Below are positions 58,001 to 64,000 of a stretch of 64,000 nucleotides of DNA, one piece after another. Source of the stretch: Pyxidicoccus parkwaysis (GTDB taxonomy: Bacteria > Myxococcota > Myxococcia > Myxococcales > Myxococcaceae); the NCBI RefSeq assembly GCF_017301735.1, contig NZ_CP071090.1:4578001-4642000 (forward strand), written 5' to 3'. The first letter of the stretch is position 1, and each line of letters opens with the position of its first letter. The notes beneath the pieces were generated by a model, which did not search any database, had not been told where the DNA came from, and saw only the letters and a program-made list of their open reading frames with translations. Both the position numbers and the translations under genes were made by a program.

Positions 58001-61000
58001 CGGACGGAATGGTGCCGCGCACCTCCACGTGGTCCAGCTCCACGGAGGCCACCAGCCCCGCGAGCGGACCTTCGCCCGTCTCCGGAGGATGGATGGGCAG
58101 CTCCGTGGGCCGCCCGCCCTTGTCGAGGACGAACGTGCCCACCATCAGGTAGCGCCCCATGAGCGCCAGCGACTGCGCGTCACCGGTGACGATGGCATCC
58201 TCGAGCTTCGTGGGCGTGCCCGTCGCGGGTACGCGGAAGCGCTGGACCTTGCCGCCACCCGCCGCCACGTAGGCGATGCCCGCGGCAATCCGCGTCTGCT
58301 CCGCGGACACCCTGTGGGTGTTCATCACGTCCTCGAGCTGCAGCGGCGTCGCGAGCGTGGGGCTCGCCGGCACCTTCAGCTCGACGACGGCCACCTGGGC
58401 CTTCGCGCCGAGCGACACGAAGGCGCGCGAGCCCTCGGTGGTGATGTGGCGCGCCGGACCGGCCAGGGCCACGCCGCCCACCTCGTTCAAGTCACCCCTG
58501 CGCGCGTCGAGCACGAGCAGCCGCGGTCCACTCATTCCCTCGGCAGCGGCGAGCAGGTAATCGCCGTGGATGGCCAGCGCCGTCACGCCGCCCGGAATCG
58601 CGCGCTGGTACGTCAGCCGGGGCTGCGGGTCCTCCGAGGTCCGGTACGCCCGGACGCCAGCGGCGTCACCGGCGAAGACCATGTCCCCGTCCGCGACGAC
58701 GGCCACCGTCGCACCCGTGCCGGGCAGCGAGTACTTCAGCGCCGGAGCGGAGGGCCGCGTCACGTCCACGACCTTCAGTCCGCCCTTGCCCGCCGCCACG
58801 TAGAGGAGGTTGCCGGCTCGCGCGAGCTGATACGCGCCCGAGCCGGAGCTGTCGGTGAAGTCGAGCCGGGCGAGCTCCTTGAGCGCCGTGGGCTCCGACG
58901 GGTCGGCGACGTACAGGCCGCCCGTCGGGTACGAGCGCAGGCCACCGCCCTCGATGTCCGCGCCGTTGGGGCCGGTGACCATCACCTCGCCACCGATGGC
59001 GCCGAACACCACGCCGCGCTCCGCCAGCACGTGCCGCAGGGGCGGCGTCTTCAGCCGCGCCACGGCGCCCGCGCCGTAGAGGAACGAGCGCGGACGCACG
59101 TTCTCCTGGACCTCCGGCACACCCTCGGAGTTGTAGCTGGGGACGGTCAGCTTCGCGGTGATGTCCACGATGCCGGCCGCGTGCGGCGGCGCCACGGCCA
59201 CCGCGCTCTCCGCCGAGCGCACCCGCACGTCGAAGGACGGCTGGTCGCCGAAGAAGAGCTTCATGCCCGGCATGAAGCCCGTGCCGGTGAACGCAATCTC
59301 CGTCCCACCCTGCTGCCCGGTGCCATCCGGCGTGGGCGCGCTGATCTCCAGGATGTCGCGGTAGAGGAAGCCGCCCACGCGGACGGCGGACGTTCCACCG
59401 CCCTCGTACGCGACGGACACGGACGCGAGGCCCGCTGCCGCCGAGGGCGGCACCTGGACGGTGAGCTCCGTCCCCGCATCGTTGCGGACCACGCTGCCCG
59501 CGCCGGTGATGGCCTTGCCACCCACGCGGACGGTGAGGCCGTCGGCGAAGCCCTGGCCCTGGATGAGGACCGGCGTCGTCCGCGTCTTCAGGCCGCTGGC
59601 CGGAGAGATGCTCGTGATGACCGGCTGCGGCCGGCCGAGCGAGTCGACGGTGAAGGAGAACTTCGCCTCGGTGGCCAGGGGACGGGGATTCGTCTCGCCG
59701 GAGAGGGTGCTCTCGATGCTGCCGGCGGCAAGAGTGACTTCGACCTCTTCACCGGGCACAAAGGGCGTCGCGTCCTTCGGCAGGAAGACGATGGACGAGC
59801 CCCGCACCTGCGTGAAGACGACGGAGCCGGTGCCCTCCACCGGGCGGCCCTCCGGCCGCGGGTGCGACGCGGAGTAGGCCTTCACCACCAGCTCGTTCGC
59901 GCCCAGCGACGCCGGGCTCACCGGCAGGGTGAAGTCGATGCGGACCTGCGCGTTCGCCGACGCGACGGAGCCCGGCGTGGGCGCGTAGCCCACCGCGAGC
60001 AGCTCCGTGGGCGGCACCTCCACCACCGTCTGCGACGCGTCGCGCGTGGCCACCAGCAGGCTGCCGCCGTACCACGTCAGGCCCTGACCGTCGGCCACCA
60101 GCTGCGTGGACTGGAGCTTCACGGGCGCCGCCTCGTGCGCCTCGGACACGTCGAAGACGTACAGCCGCTGGCCCACCGTGACGTAGGCGCGGCCCGCGCG
60201 CACCGCCACGCGGCTACGAAGCAGCGTGTCGACGTTGGAGAGGGCCGCGTCGACCACCACGCCGCCCTTGCGGTTGCCCTGGCGGTCGAAGATGGCCAGC
60301 CGCAGGCCGTTGCCCACGGACGCATTGACGGCCGACGTGAGCACGTAGAAGCGGTCCGCCCCCAGGTCCAGCGCGAGGCCGTCCTCCGGGTACAGCGGCA
60401 CGGAGCGCACGAAGGTCAGCGCGGGACTGCTCACGTCGAACACCTGAATCTGCCCGCTGGCGGTGCCCGGCTGCATCACGCTCGCGTAGGCCAGCGTGCC
60501 CTCGATGCGGACGCCTGCGGCGACGCCGCCCGTCGTCACGCGTCCCACCTGGAAGGGCTGCTTCGCGTTGGACACGTCCACCGCCGTGAGCCCCGCGCCC
60601 TCGGCCAGCAGCGCCAGGCGCCCGCTCACGTCGAGGCTGCGCACCGGCGCGCTCGTGGACAGGCCACCCAGACGGATGGGCCGCTCCTCGAGCATCACGT
60701 CGAAGATGTCCAGCCCCACCGCGTTGGACGGGCCGTCCACGCCGACGTACAGCGTGTCACCCACCAGCTTCAGTTCGGAGGCCTGCTTGGGCGGGTAGCC
60801 CGGCAGGTCCAGGTTCGCGCCGAACGGCATGTCGTACGCGAACACGCCCACGGGCACCCCACCCTCCGGGCCATCCGGAATGCGCAGCGACACCTGCACC
60901 AGGCCGGCCTGCTCGGAGGCCGGCACCGTGAAGCGCAGCGTGCGCAGGTCGACCACGTCGGCCGCCGTCGCGTCGATGTCGCCGACCCGGACCGTCGTGC

Positions 61001-64000
61001 CCGGCACGAGCGCGTCCCGGTCCAGCGTCACCGTCACACGCGTGCCACCGGACACGGGCCCGTGCTCCGGAGACAGCGTCGCGCGGGCCCGGCTCGGGTC
61101 CTCGACGTACACCAGGGCGGAGATGAGCTCCGAGCGGGGCCCGCCCACATGGGTGCTGACCGCCACGTCCACGGGGCCGGCCTGGTCCGCGGCCGGAGCC
61201 ACGATGGACAGCCGGGTGCCCTCGCCGGACATGCTGCAGGTGCCGGCCGTGGCGCAGTTCACCAGCTTGCCGCCAATCTCGACCCGCTCGTCTCCCACGA
61301 AGCCCGACCCCTCGAGGACGAGGGTGCCGCCGCTCTCACGCAGGAGCGTCTGCGGCGTCACGGCCGCCAGCGTCGGCATGCGGCTGCCGGCGACGCCCGT
61401 GGTGAAGCGCGCGAGGAAGGGCAGCAGCAGGTGCCCGCCGTGCTCGTCCGTGATGGCCGTGTCCAGCCGCAGCTCGTACTTCGTCTTCTCCTTCAGCGTG
61501 CCGTCGACCTTGACCTTCACGGTGTAGAGCTGGTGCAGGTCGTCCTTCTCCACCGACACCAACCAGCCCACCTCGCGGCCGTCGGCGCCCAGGGCCGTCG
61601 TGCCGCCCTCTCCGACGAACCGGACGGTGCTCGTGGTCACGGTGTCCTCGGTGAGGGGCCGGTTGAAGCGCACCACGAACTCGGGGCTGCCGGGAGCGAT
61701 GAGGGACTCGCGCTCGGGCGTCACGCCGGTGACGAACGAGAACGGCACCTTCAGCTCGGTCAGCCGGTCGCGCCCCGCCAGCATGAGGCGGTCACCCGCC
61801 GCCAGCGAGTCCATGGACACCTCGGTGTTGCCGCCACTGACGCGGATGGGGTTCCGCGGGTCCGACACGTCCACCAGCACCACGCCGCCCTCGTTGGCGG
61901 ACACGAAGAGCATGTCCCCCAACAGCCGCAGGCGCTGCGGCTGTCCCGGCGTGTTGGACAGGTTCTCGTCGAAGCGGATGCGCAGGTCCTTCAGCTCCGC
62001 GAATTTCTCCGGGTCCGGGTCGCCGACGTCGAAGAAGAGCAGGCCCAGCTCGGGGGCCGCGACGATGGCCGTGTCCCGCACCACCACCACATCGGTGAAG
62101 TTGACGTCGTTGTACGAGATGCGCTTCAGCCGCGCGGCGCCCGGGCGCGCGGATGCGTAGATGTCCAGGTGCCCCTCCGGGTGCTGCGTGCTGCCGGGCT
62201 TCGCGAAGTACGACGTGCGCTGACCGCCACGCGCGCCGCCACCGAGCGAGTACTCCGGAGGAGGCGGCATCTCGCCTGTGTCCGTCGGGCAGTAGCGCAC
62301 GCCCTCGTGCTGGCCGGAGGCCACATAGAGGCGGCCCCCCTGCACCGTCATGCCGTAGGGCTCGACGCCCACATCGATGCTTCCCACGAGCAGCGGGTCC
62401 GAGGGGAAGCGCGTGTCCAGCAGGCGCAGCACGCCCCCCGTGCCCGCCGCGGGCTCAGTGCCTTTGCAAGGCGGCGCATTGGGCGCCGGGTTCGGCACCA
62501 GGTTGTTGAAGGCCACCCAGCCGCCAATGGACGTGGGCAGCACGCGCGTGGCGAACTCCGGCTGGGCCCAGGTGCCGAACCTCGCACCGCCCACCTTCGC
62601 CATGGACCGGCTGTTCGAGCTGGCGACCGTGAGGCCCGCCGCGCCGTTCGCGACGAGCACCTGCTTGCCGCGCATCGCCACGTCCAGCGAGTCCACCGTC
62701 AGGTCCACTTCCGGCCACGGCGTCTCAGGAGGCAGATAGCCGAGGAGGATGGCCTGGAGCCGGTCGACGCTCGCGATATCCGTCTCCGCCATGGACTTCA
62801 CCGCGGCGGAGCCAGCCGCGGGAGCGCCAGGCGTTCCCACGTCGAAGGTGCTCACCGCGAAGGTGTCGATGAAGCGACCGGGCTTGTTGTATTCGCCGTT
62901 GTAGGTCGTGGAGATGCGGTTGCCGTTGATGGACGCGCCCGCGGACGCGTAGACGAAGGCCGGGTCCTGCGGGTCGGCGACGAGCGACTTCGGGTAGACG
63001 CCCGACACCACCACCGTGCCGGACCCCGGCGGCGTCGCGGACTTGCCGCGCTCCAGGCCGTAGCCCACGGCCCTCGCCAGGGTGCTGACCTCGTCGAGGT
63101 CGGAGCTCGAGCCACCTTCCCTGCCGTCCGCGAGCCTCGACCGGACGATGACCTGGGCGAAGCCATCCGCGCCGAAGGAGCCCGACGGCGCCGTCGCCGT
63201 CAGCTCTCCGGTGGACACCACCGCCACGGACGTCGCCTCCTGTCCGCCGATGCTCACCGTGGGCACGCCGGTGGCGTAGGCCCAGGACGGCAGGAAGCCG
63301 TCGCCGAAGATGCGGACCTTGCTGCCACCGAGCGGGTTGAGGAAGCGCGGCGTCACCTTCTCCACGTAGAGCGGCGGCTTGTACAGGAAGCCGCCGGGCC
63401 GGCGAGCCGCCAGGCCCGAGCCCGACACGAGCTCGCCCTGGGCATTGAGACTGCCGTTGATGACCACCACGTCCGCGAGACCCGGCGCGGCCCCCTTGGG
63501 AATGACGACCTCCAGCCGCGTGGGCGAAGGCGTCCCCGACGACAGCACCGTGGCCACCTTCCCGCCGATGAGGACCGTCGTCTCGGTCGCGAAGTCACTG
63601 CCGAGAATCTGCACGATGCTGCCGCCCTCGAGCGGCCCCACGCGCGGCACCACCTGCGCGATGCTCGGACGCGCGCCGGTGTCCCGGGCCGTCTCGAAGT
63701 CCACCTTGAACGGCGCCAGCAGGTGCCTGGCATCCGGGGTGAGCAGCTCCGTGGACACAGACAGCCGCACGCCCTGCCCCGCCGGCAGCGGGTGCTCCTT
63801 GCGGAAGCGGATGACGGCCGTGCTGACATTGACCGATTCCGAGCCCACCTCCAGGTCCGCCTGCGGGCCCGTCTCGGGCAGCGGATCCGGGCACGACGCG
63901 TCCAGCGTCGCGGCGCTCTGCGCGGACAGCCACTCCGCGCACCCCACCCGCAGCGACACCGCCTTGCGAGCGCTCTCCGGGGTGACGGCGGTGGAGAACG
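46041..64000 (-). CDS. Giant IPT/Ig-like/beta-propeller surface protein (5' end outside window)
   Basis: An open frame of about 5,985 residues; the reading frame continues through the right edge, so the N-terminus and any signal peptide are missing. It contains at least ten IPT/TIG-like domains (for example ISPDHGPVAGGTVVTIDGAGF and LPAYGLTAGGETLVLHGKDF), SbsA/Big_5-type Ig domains (VPGHEYTARV, VPGTEYVLKV), later Ig-like repeats (STKPVVSWKLP), and several beta-propeller stretches with LVIVD-type motifs (LRVVDVREPYAP, VLVDVSDPRNP). The C-terminal 550 residues carry four acidic cysteine repeats (CSDGVDNDGDGRMDWP and relatives), likely Ca2+-binding, and a beta-sandwich near DFVAPEAGLYRI. No C-terminal membrane anchor is seen. 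It is probably an extracellular adhesin or matrix-associated protein; that is inference. Confidence 0.88.
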   Translation of the reverse strand, partial: FSTAVTPESARKAVSLRVGCAEWLSAQSAATLDASCPDPLPETGPQADLEVGSESVNVSTAVIRFRKEHPLPAGQGVRLSVSTELLTPDARHLLAPFKVDFETARDTGARPSIAQVVPRVGPLEGGSIVQILGSDFATETTVLIGGKVATVLSSGTPSPTRLEVVIPKGAAPGLADVVVINGSLNAQGELVSGSGLAARRPGGFLYKPPLYVEKVTPRFLNPLGGSKVRIFGDGFLPSWAYATGVPTVSIGGQEATSVAVVSTGELTATAPSGSFGADGFAQVIVRSRLADGREGGSSSDLDEVSTLARAVGYGLERGKSATPPGSGTVVVSGVYPKSLVADPQDPAFVYASAGASINGNRISTTYNGEYNKPGRFIDTFAVSTFDVGTPGAPAAGSAAVKSMAETDIASVDRLQAILLGYLPPETPWPEVDLTVDSLDVAMRGKQVLVANGAAGLTVASSNSRSMAKVGGARFGTWAQPEFATRVLPTSIGGWVAFNNLVPNPAPNAPPCKGTEPAAGTGGVLRLLDTRFPSDPLLVGSIDVGVEPYGMTVQGGRLYVASGQHEGVRYCPTDTGEMPPPPEYSLGGGARGGQRTSYFAKPGSTQHPEGHLDIYASARPGAARLKRISYNDVNFTDVVVVRDTAIVAAPELGLLFFDVGDPDPEKFAELKDLRIRFDENLSNTPGQPQRLRLLGDMLFVSANEGGVVLVDVSDPRNPIRVSGGNTEVSMDSLAAGDRLMLAGRDRLTELKVPFSFVTGVTPERESLIAPGSPEFVVRFNRPLTEDTVTTSTVRFVGEGGTTALGADGREVGWLVSVEKDDLHQLYTVKVKVDGTLKEKTKYELRLDTAITDEHGGHLLLPFLARFTTGVAGSRMPTLAAVTPQTLLRESGGTLVLEGSGFVGDERVEIGGKLVNCATAGTCSMSGEGTRLSIVAPAADQAGPVDVAVSTHVGGPRSELISALVYVEDPSRARATLSPEHGPVSGGTRVTVTLDRDALVPGTTVRVGDIDATAADVVDLRTLRFTVPASEQAGLVQVSLRIPDGPEGGVPVGVFAYDMPFGANLDLPGYPPKQASELKLVGDTLYVGVDGPSNAVGLDIFDVMLEERPIRLGGLSTSAPVRSLDVSGRLALLAEGAGLTAVDVSNAKQPFQVGRVTTGGVAAGVRIEGTLAYASVMQPGTASGQIQVFDVSSPALTFVRSVPLYPEDGLALDLGADRFYVLTSAVNASVGNGLRLAIFDRQGNRKGGVVVDAALSNVDTLLRSRVAVRAGRAYVTVGQRLYVFDVSEAHEAAPVKLQSTQLVADGQGLTWYGGSLLVATRDASQTVVEVPPTELLAVGYAPTPGSVASANAQVRIDFTLPVSPASLGANELVVKAYSASHPRPEGRPVEGTGSVVFTQVRGSSIVFLPKDATPFVPGEEVEVTLAAGSIESTLSGETNPRPLATEAKFSFTVDSLGRPQPVITSISPASGLKTRTTPVLIQGQGFADGLTVRVGGKAITGAGSVVRNDAGTELTVQVPPSAAAGLASVSVAYEGGGTSAVRVGGFLYRDILEISAPTPDGTGQQGGTEIAFTGTGFMPGMKLFFGDQPSFDVRVRSAESAVAVAPPHAAGIVDITAKLTVPSYNSEGVPEVQENVRPRSFLYGAGAVARLKTPPLRHVLAERGVVFGAIGGEVMVTGPNGADIEGGGLRSYPTGGLYVADPSEPTALKELARLDFTDSSGSGAYQLARAGNLLYVAAGKGGLKVVDVTRPSAPALKYSLPGTGATVAVVADGDMVFAGDAAGVRAYRTSEDPQPRLTYQRAIPGGVTALAIHGDYLLAAAEGMSGPRLLVLDARRGDLNEVGGVALAGPARHITTEGSRAFVSLGAKAQVAVVELKVPASPTLATPLQLEDVMNTHRVSAEQTRIAAGIAYVAAGGGKVQRFRVPATGTPTKLEDAIVTGDAQSLALMGRYLMVGTFVLDKGGRPTELPIHPPETGEGPLAGLVASVELDHVEVRGTIPSEGETVPVGLSPAVLLTELPDSASAQAHVRLETVAGASVSAVVSVRSDEGGGRVVVDPTADLVPGTEYVLKVGRELADMAGGKLGTDTEVRFKTASMTELAGPVLAGVLPAYGLTAGGETLVLHGKDFRSGCTVLIGDKPAGATSAGPCAVSAGGEVVTVVAPPGAPGAAAVRITNPDGLSASRLGAYRYLVTPKVSKVEPASAPTMSRAQLRIQGEGLYAGSRVTFSGVPARATSVDSTGALLVTVPDGIVGAVDLRVETPTGSSTSMASSLPGGFTFTLAEREKLDSIGSASALVGSTLLQARNGELVAIDLSTTGNKLELGRVPGVSGATALAVGGTRAVLLGEHELVRYELGSCGSGPAVACNPMELDRVQWVAEASLTSVAADRGAKTVAVAGGSELVLLGELQGELEVVAQVSVAPARIAGVGMAGKALAVLLEENQVSRVELRSLQDGELKVLGTVGGLTGTARALAVEGSRIAVATGNAAHVVDATTPSRPQPLGTWVSSGLNGEIPQSVTLSGPWLLAVGSKRGAWIDTTASSGFAERTFFTHAVGDTPRALLGDGFALVGNAKSAQLFDTLPYPTISRTVPVPGAELARGAPVAVSFASELPLTVTTGSTLALLDDGVVVPSSSVSRSGSTLRFQPRDALVPGHEYTARVHLEPTGFVGGSVLGDWSFRFLGGEGAAAVSVTGISPDHGPVAGGTVVTIDGAGFLPGSTVYFGSVAAADDLTHEATPEQLRVIAPSTLFAGPVSVSVVSGSSVAEVPGGFVYTTPLVVAKITPSVVDASGGWVTLEGSGFTRGMQVRFGSDTLPAQLDGFTPVSVRAYVPAGELGTVLVHITQPGSSVPLEKSIERSDLKPPTNTPIWAPAGRVPLAQKVFSATFNETVVLGTEPVTEVALIDTETGTALEGTPSVSGTMLSFTRPAQADDLVSTRRYTMRVANVFDVAGNKLEGPLTHSFDAVDVVAPKVTLAFSGRTGAVSGATLGIGTEYTFVVSGSDDSQQLDSIELFVDTQQVPAFTDGKSKKEFKYTWRTIPAGGRSTLKAKVKDKAGNVGEATATVDVTSDQVPSATFASPATAAYTGTEGETLDLVVSAHDYEQLSAIELSMDGAPLKRVTVQSGKQDEQLTDALRLELAGDTAEVHELVAVAIDSRGQSSPPALLQVTVNRDSTKPVVSWKLPASGAKILSGTAMDLRVSISDNGRIASTSITQAVGPAAPKELFTFAGIPGAVRWVAPAVSEDTPVELRVTARDQRGNESAASLTVTVVKPIPGSSRPLAIIAAPESPKSELIEGASYQVKVYATAPAGVTSVRIEFDNQAVTLTEEPWSRSFTTPRLIDGKKRSLMVRAIVTDKEGQQSEPAVKIYTVTPAENGTSPRVQVVTRPEGPRWLGGSTLHVDNVDGGVTPVASLRVADASVPSVGGNDFELPTGDEAAPVVATVEALETGSQRLAAEKFGTLAVFARGPTMVKTGTSQAVVGVAARGDDWAVLRDDEVGRSIVELRSRTTLDVIGSRTLAGRPVGLAFVGDRLAVAVRRAGAGAVELLPLPNVAGTSITVPVRRPPSALAAARGSLLLVGTDEGVEVRTASGALAARLPGEPVKALAANGTRALVLGATRLSALDLSVPHAPEAKAWRSEPDATTVSAVGQDRACVLGTNFVRCYEVKDSGLEDLGTGVAPLDSPAVSTSAFGPWLVVGTAKGLRVYDARSAQVVGAAYPLAVGHFPAMTGAAIVQGGDIFAADGRTVSRLSLGRGPMAPEVSLGAPDAGVAGTRLALAPVVNDEVDAFNAYSAELLLDGHLVEVLDSELPGGVELPATGTSAALELRVRDHAGNVRSDRTTVALSAPPSGPMLEALQAPDAVLEKSLLTVVAKPVDPARVKSVTVTLRDGAVELASATVQAPAFTATLRVPKLTPTPPAMGHAVTLEAVAFDGTDSGTSPPKPILILPNAHPEGHLFSLVPPATSVTEGGLAAVQVSFDTSVRPAPTRYELRLSVGLTEASAEEQLVVLSPATTASLRMPYLTASQNVWVTARLIDEDGVESTAKTTVSVTASGPPTISQFVVEPAGTVVAAGSVVTARMSAEDDTLPVESLGLRVTLDGALVMTGGRTVSYVVPVGTSSGKVLEVSAWAVDDEGNPAELKKQRLVVPPALAEGGAVVGGTFARAGDVALLDDLVIATTPTGVSVGRLVRGASAPSVTPLSTVTLDSAPRSLVILGRHVLVRMPSGAAVVLDVSQPEQPRIVGQTTHSSGMQSLDVLGRAIAVRDAWIDELDLSVPEDPSFRHLKEVAEAETQLPIVAMTGDALYIPNQNHLRAYPLSTGEALGTRYEVILNNTIRNADVDGTTLVAGTDQGVEVVALAAGSMTRQGGLPLGTGVRALALGGGMAYVACDDGALRVVDVREPYAPRLVSQETLAVTSLTLSGGLLVATTDAGLVLKTLVTPAVSELPRVLGSYPTLDAAVGLAPSRRGFLLAAGQKGATLVDVGNLAQLVKVRDVSTQTQMRQVERVGNDVFTLNGKTLSVLALKLSDGSYNGEPLGRGKDLGDLGVVDRFHAAPGRLWAVGTGIVSTVTLPGVQQLQQLDLQGPVVDVAGDERQAVVAQGTSGLSVVEFDRSGALIRRAGVTDVPANVVALEGGIAIAGNETGIRVYTLGSSGLTLRGTATTNTVRRIRMSGRLALVTTEKGVELFDVSPTTPVRLSVLDALDARDAVLVGELVVVAQGYAGVKVFPAPGQAVAPSARMLQPLAQTEVPAGKLVGFQALVSGLRADDAELLVDGKPWSRIEPMAASGQWRVPTSASAGTEYVLQVRARSAGGVETVSEGRVIRVGAPQSPELLSASIGELSPACCIYSGGQPFDISVKVSSGVAPYTVTASVGDTFLGALSPVPASAGSYRATLRMPPLGLGATSLYVDVVDSAGQTQRVSQSITLRQGTNPPTDLKGMPERLLAAPGRNVLSLSAYDGDSPSTLRLYVNGAVVATSYYTGASRNVLDHTLVLTGTRGGDEVRLRVVVEDTMGQKLDSGERLYTLDAAEATPTITVFTANTNPREGTSDQINLTGADTDGDLKSVSVSAVYGGVWNESTQEVVGGQETLIAEKLNTSLTVTFQYPRVADLGGRSDMALLAIVKDEAGHERRKYLHVLLKQDKPPVVSVFLRWDGSGTPVGGYPAIAMVSVQDDNPTTAASVSVPLPDGGTLQNSGSCPGSTGCGAILSFDLPAADFILTAKGTDNSGQTTVLNQPITVRPNTPPQVVVAPPDYDYAVAGTPFQVRATVRDEKQVKSLAFFLGTTQVGASYGQFDTVEGVAKEYLHPFTPATAGTFALTGKAQDYPGLFGVSAPVSLKVLETGSGASCAKPVPMPWHDNFRPLSVSLPQAYSGTCGGSAITFGSWHTLPFDGPVDSVTLESDDGVLPRVVVQDMTGTPACTPVTGATYCSSGAPRLITGPLSKDARVIIEGESNLALRHRVKITAAVLGPNALCEPGSQSFKCGHQECVPVSEGSSEYRCLATQCSDGVNNGDGDSVMDYPADPGCSSPADDDETDPVVAPMCSDGVDNDGDGRMDWPEDPGCESAAGTTEAGGAGDTCEAPIDSADVGVLDEEGAAIIPLDFTTATDDEQPACVDVGTVDRVIGIRVPGIGSLKVNAEGRFTALSLRDACKRDRDEIVCNLPGSSGGGTPTEGNIPGTTWYMDAARTVYVVAEGHGTGTLHIDGDLEFGATCDPEQPWFRCPFDTACLPTLLPDGSISADAYECRLPRCADSLDNDQDSKPDYPLDPGCSSPLDDDETNPASLPACGDTTDGEPAGAQDGHVGYPDDPQCMSAVDEDEVNCGTLVDPSAMPVHGTTTYDEHVMSGCFSGEIVFGGAARHYDFVAPEAGLYRIQAAGGGPGNPVNVSTRLDSCVGTNTTTWDCHSGTATNQIHLEQGQRLVVIVETWAPTAITLTITPVEASSPGLLMTPMDGDGSSRASETPPAPVTRSAATRHEKALPRKSPEQGR
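46047..46081 (+). terminator. Strong terminator-like hairpin, plus orientation
   Basis: GCCCTGCTCCGG and CCGGGGCAGGGC form a 12-bp stem with one G-T pair, a 6-nt loop, and a TTTTT tract (46077-46081). In plus orientation this is a textbook intrinsic terminator. It lies over the last codons of the minus-strand giant gene, where the T-tract is on the wrong side. It may stop antisense transcription running on from the NRPS. Confidence 0.65.

Overview
This is high-GC DNA with strong third-position GC bias. It is dense in small secreted lipoproteins, carries a DUF2378 (TIGR02265, Myxococcus paralogous family) protein, an Imm11-type protein, a 30-kb NRPS gene and a very large IPT/beta-propeller protein. 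Together these point to a myxobacterium of the Myxococcaceae (Myxococcus, Corallococcus or Pyxidicoccus type). The genus is inference; the DUF2378 and Imm11 families are the best taxonomic clues.

Layout. Positions 1-10.9 kb hold a patchwork of short, mostly single-gene units: small lipoproteins, a divergent MarR regulator and TetX-like FAD monooxygenase, a secreted endonuclease/exonuclease/phosphatase-like lipoprotein, secreted proteins of unknown function, a DUF4261 protein, an unlisted 43-codon secreted peptide gene (8520-8651), a CPCC-type cysteine-rich protein, and an Imm11 protein beside a small unknown protein. A tRNA-Arg(CCT) lies on the minus strand at 11.1 kb. A likely two-gene minus-strand operon follows: a cyclic-nucleotide-binding/thioredoxin-reductase-like flavoprotein and a short-chain dehydrogenase.

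The centre (14486-44434) is one NRPS gene encoding about 9,980 residues: 9 condensation (C), 9 complete adenylation (A) and 9 carrier (T) domains and a C-terminal thioesterase (TE). Specificity-code residues read by eye give Thr, Gly-like, Gly-like, Glu, Asp, Gly, a basic residue (weak), Gln, Asp. No epimerisation or methylation domain is seen. The last third is not collinear: A8 follows T7 with no C domain, and C9 is followed by about 50 residues of a truncated A domain and then directly by C10. The C10-A10 block looks like a copy of C5-A5, shifted by exactly a 78-bp tandem duplication in its C-A linker. The enzyme therefore appears to have been rebuilt by internal recombination. The product is unknown; an acylated acidic peptide or depsipeptide is a hypothesis.

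From 44.4 kb to the right edge, two minus-strand genes follow: a Kelch-type beta-propeller lipoprotein with a cysteine-rich tail, converging on the NRPS gene with 10 nt between stop codons, and a gene for a protein of at least 5,985 residues. That protein is built from IPT/TIG domains, Ig-like domains, LVIVD-type beta-propeller stretches and four C-terminal acidic cysteine repeats. Its reading frame is still open at the right edge, so its N-terminus lies outside. No MbtH, phosphopantetheinyl transferase, transporter or tailoring enzyme clearly tied to the NRPS is visible here.
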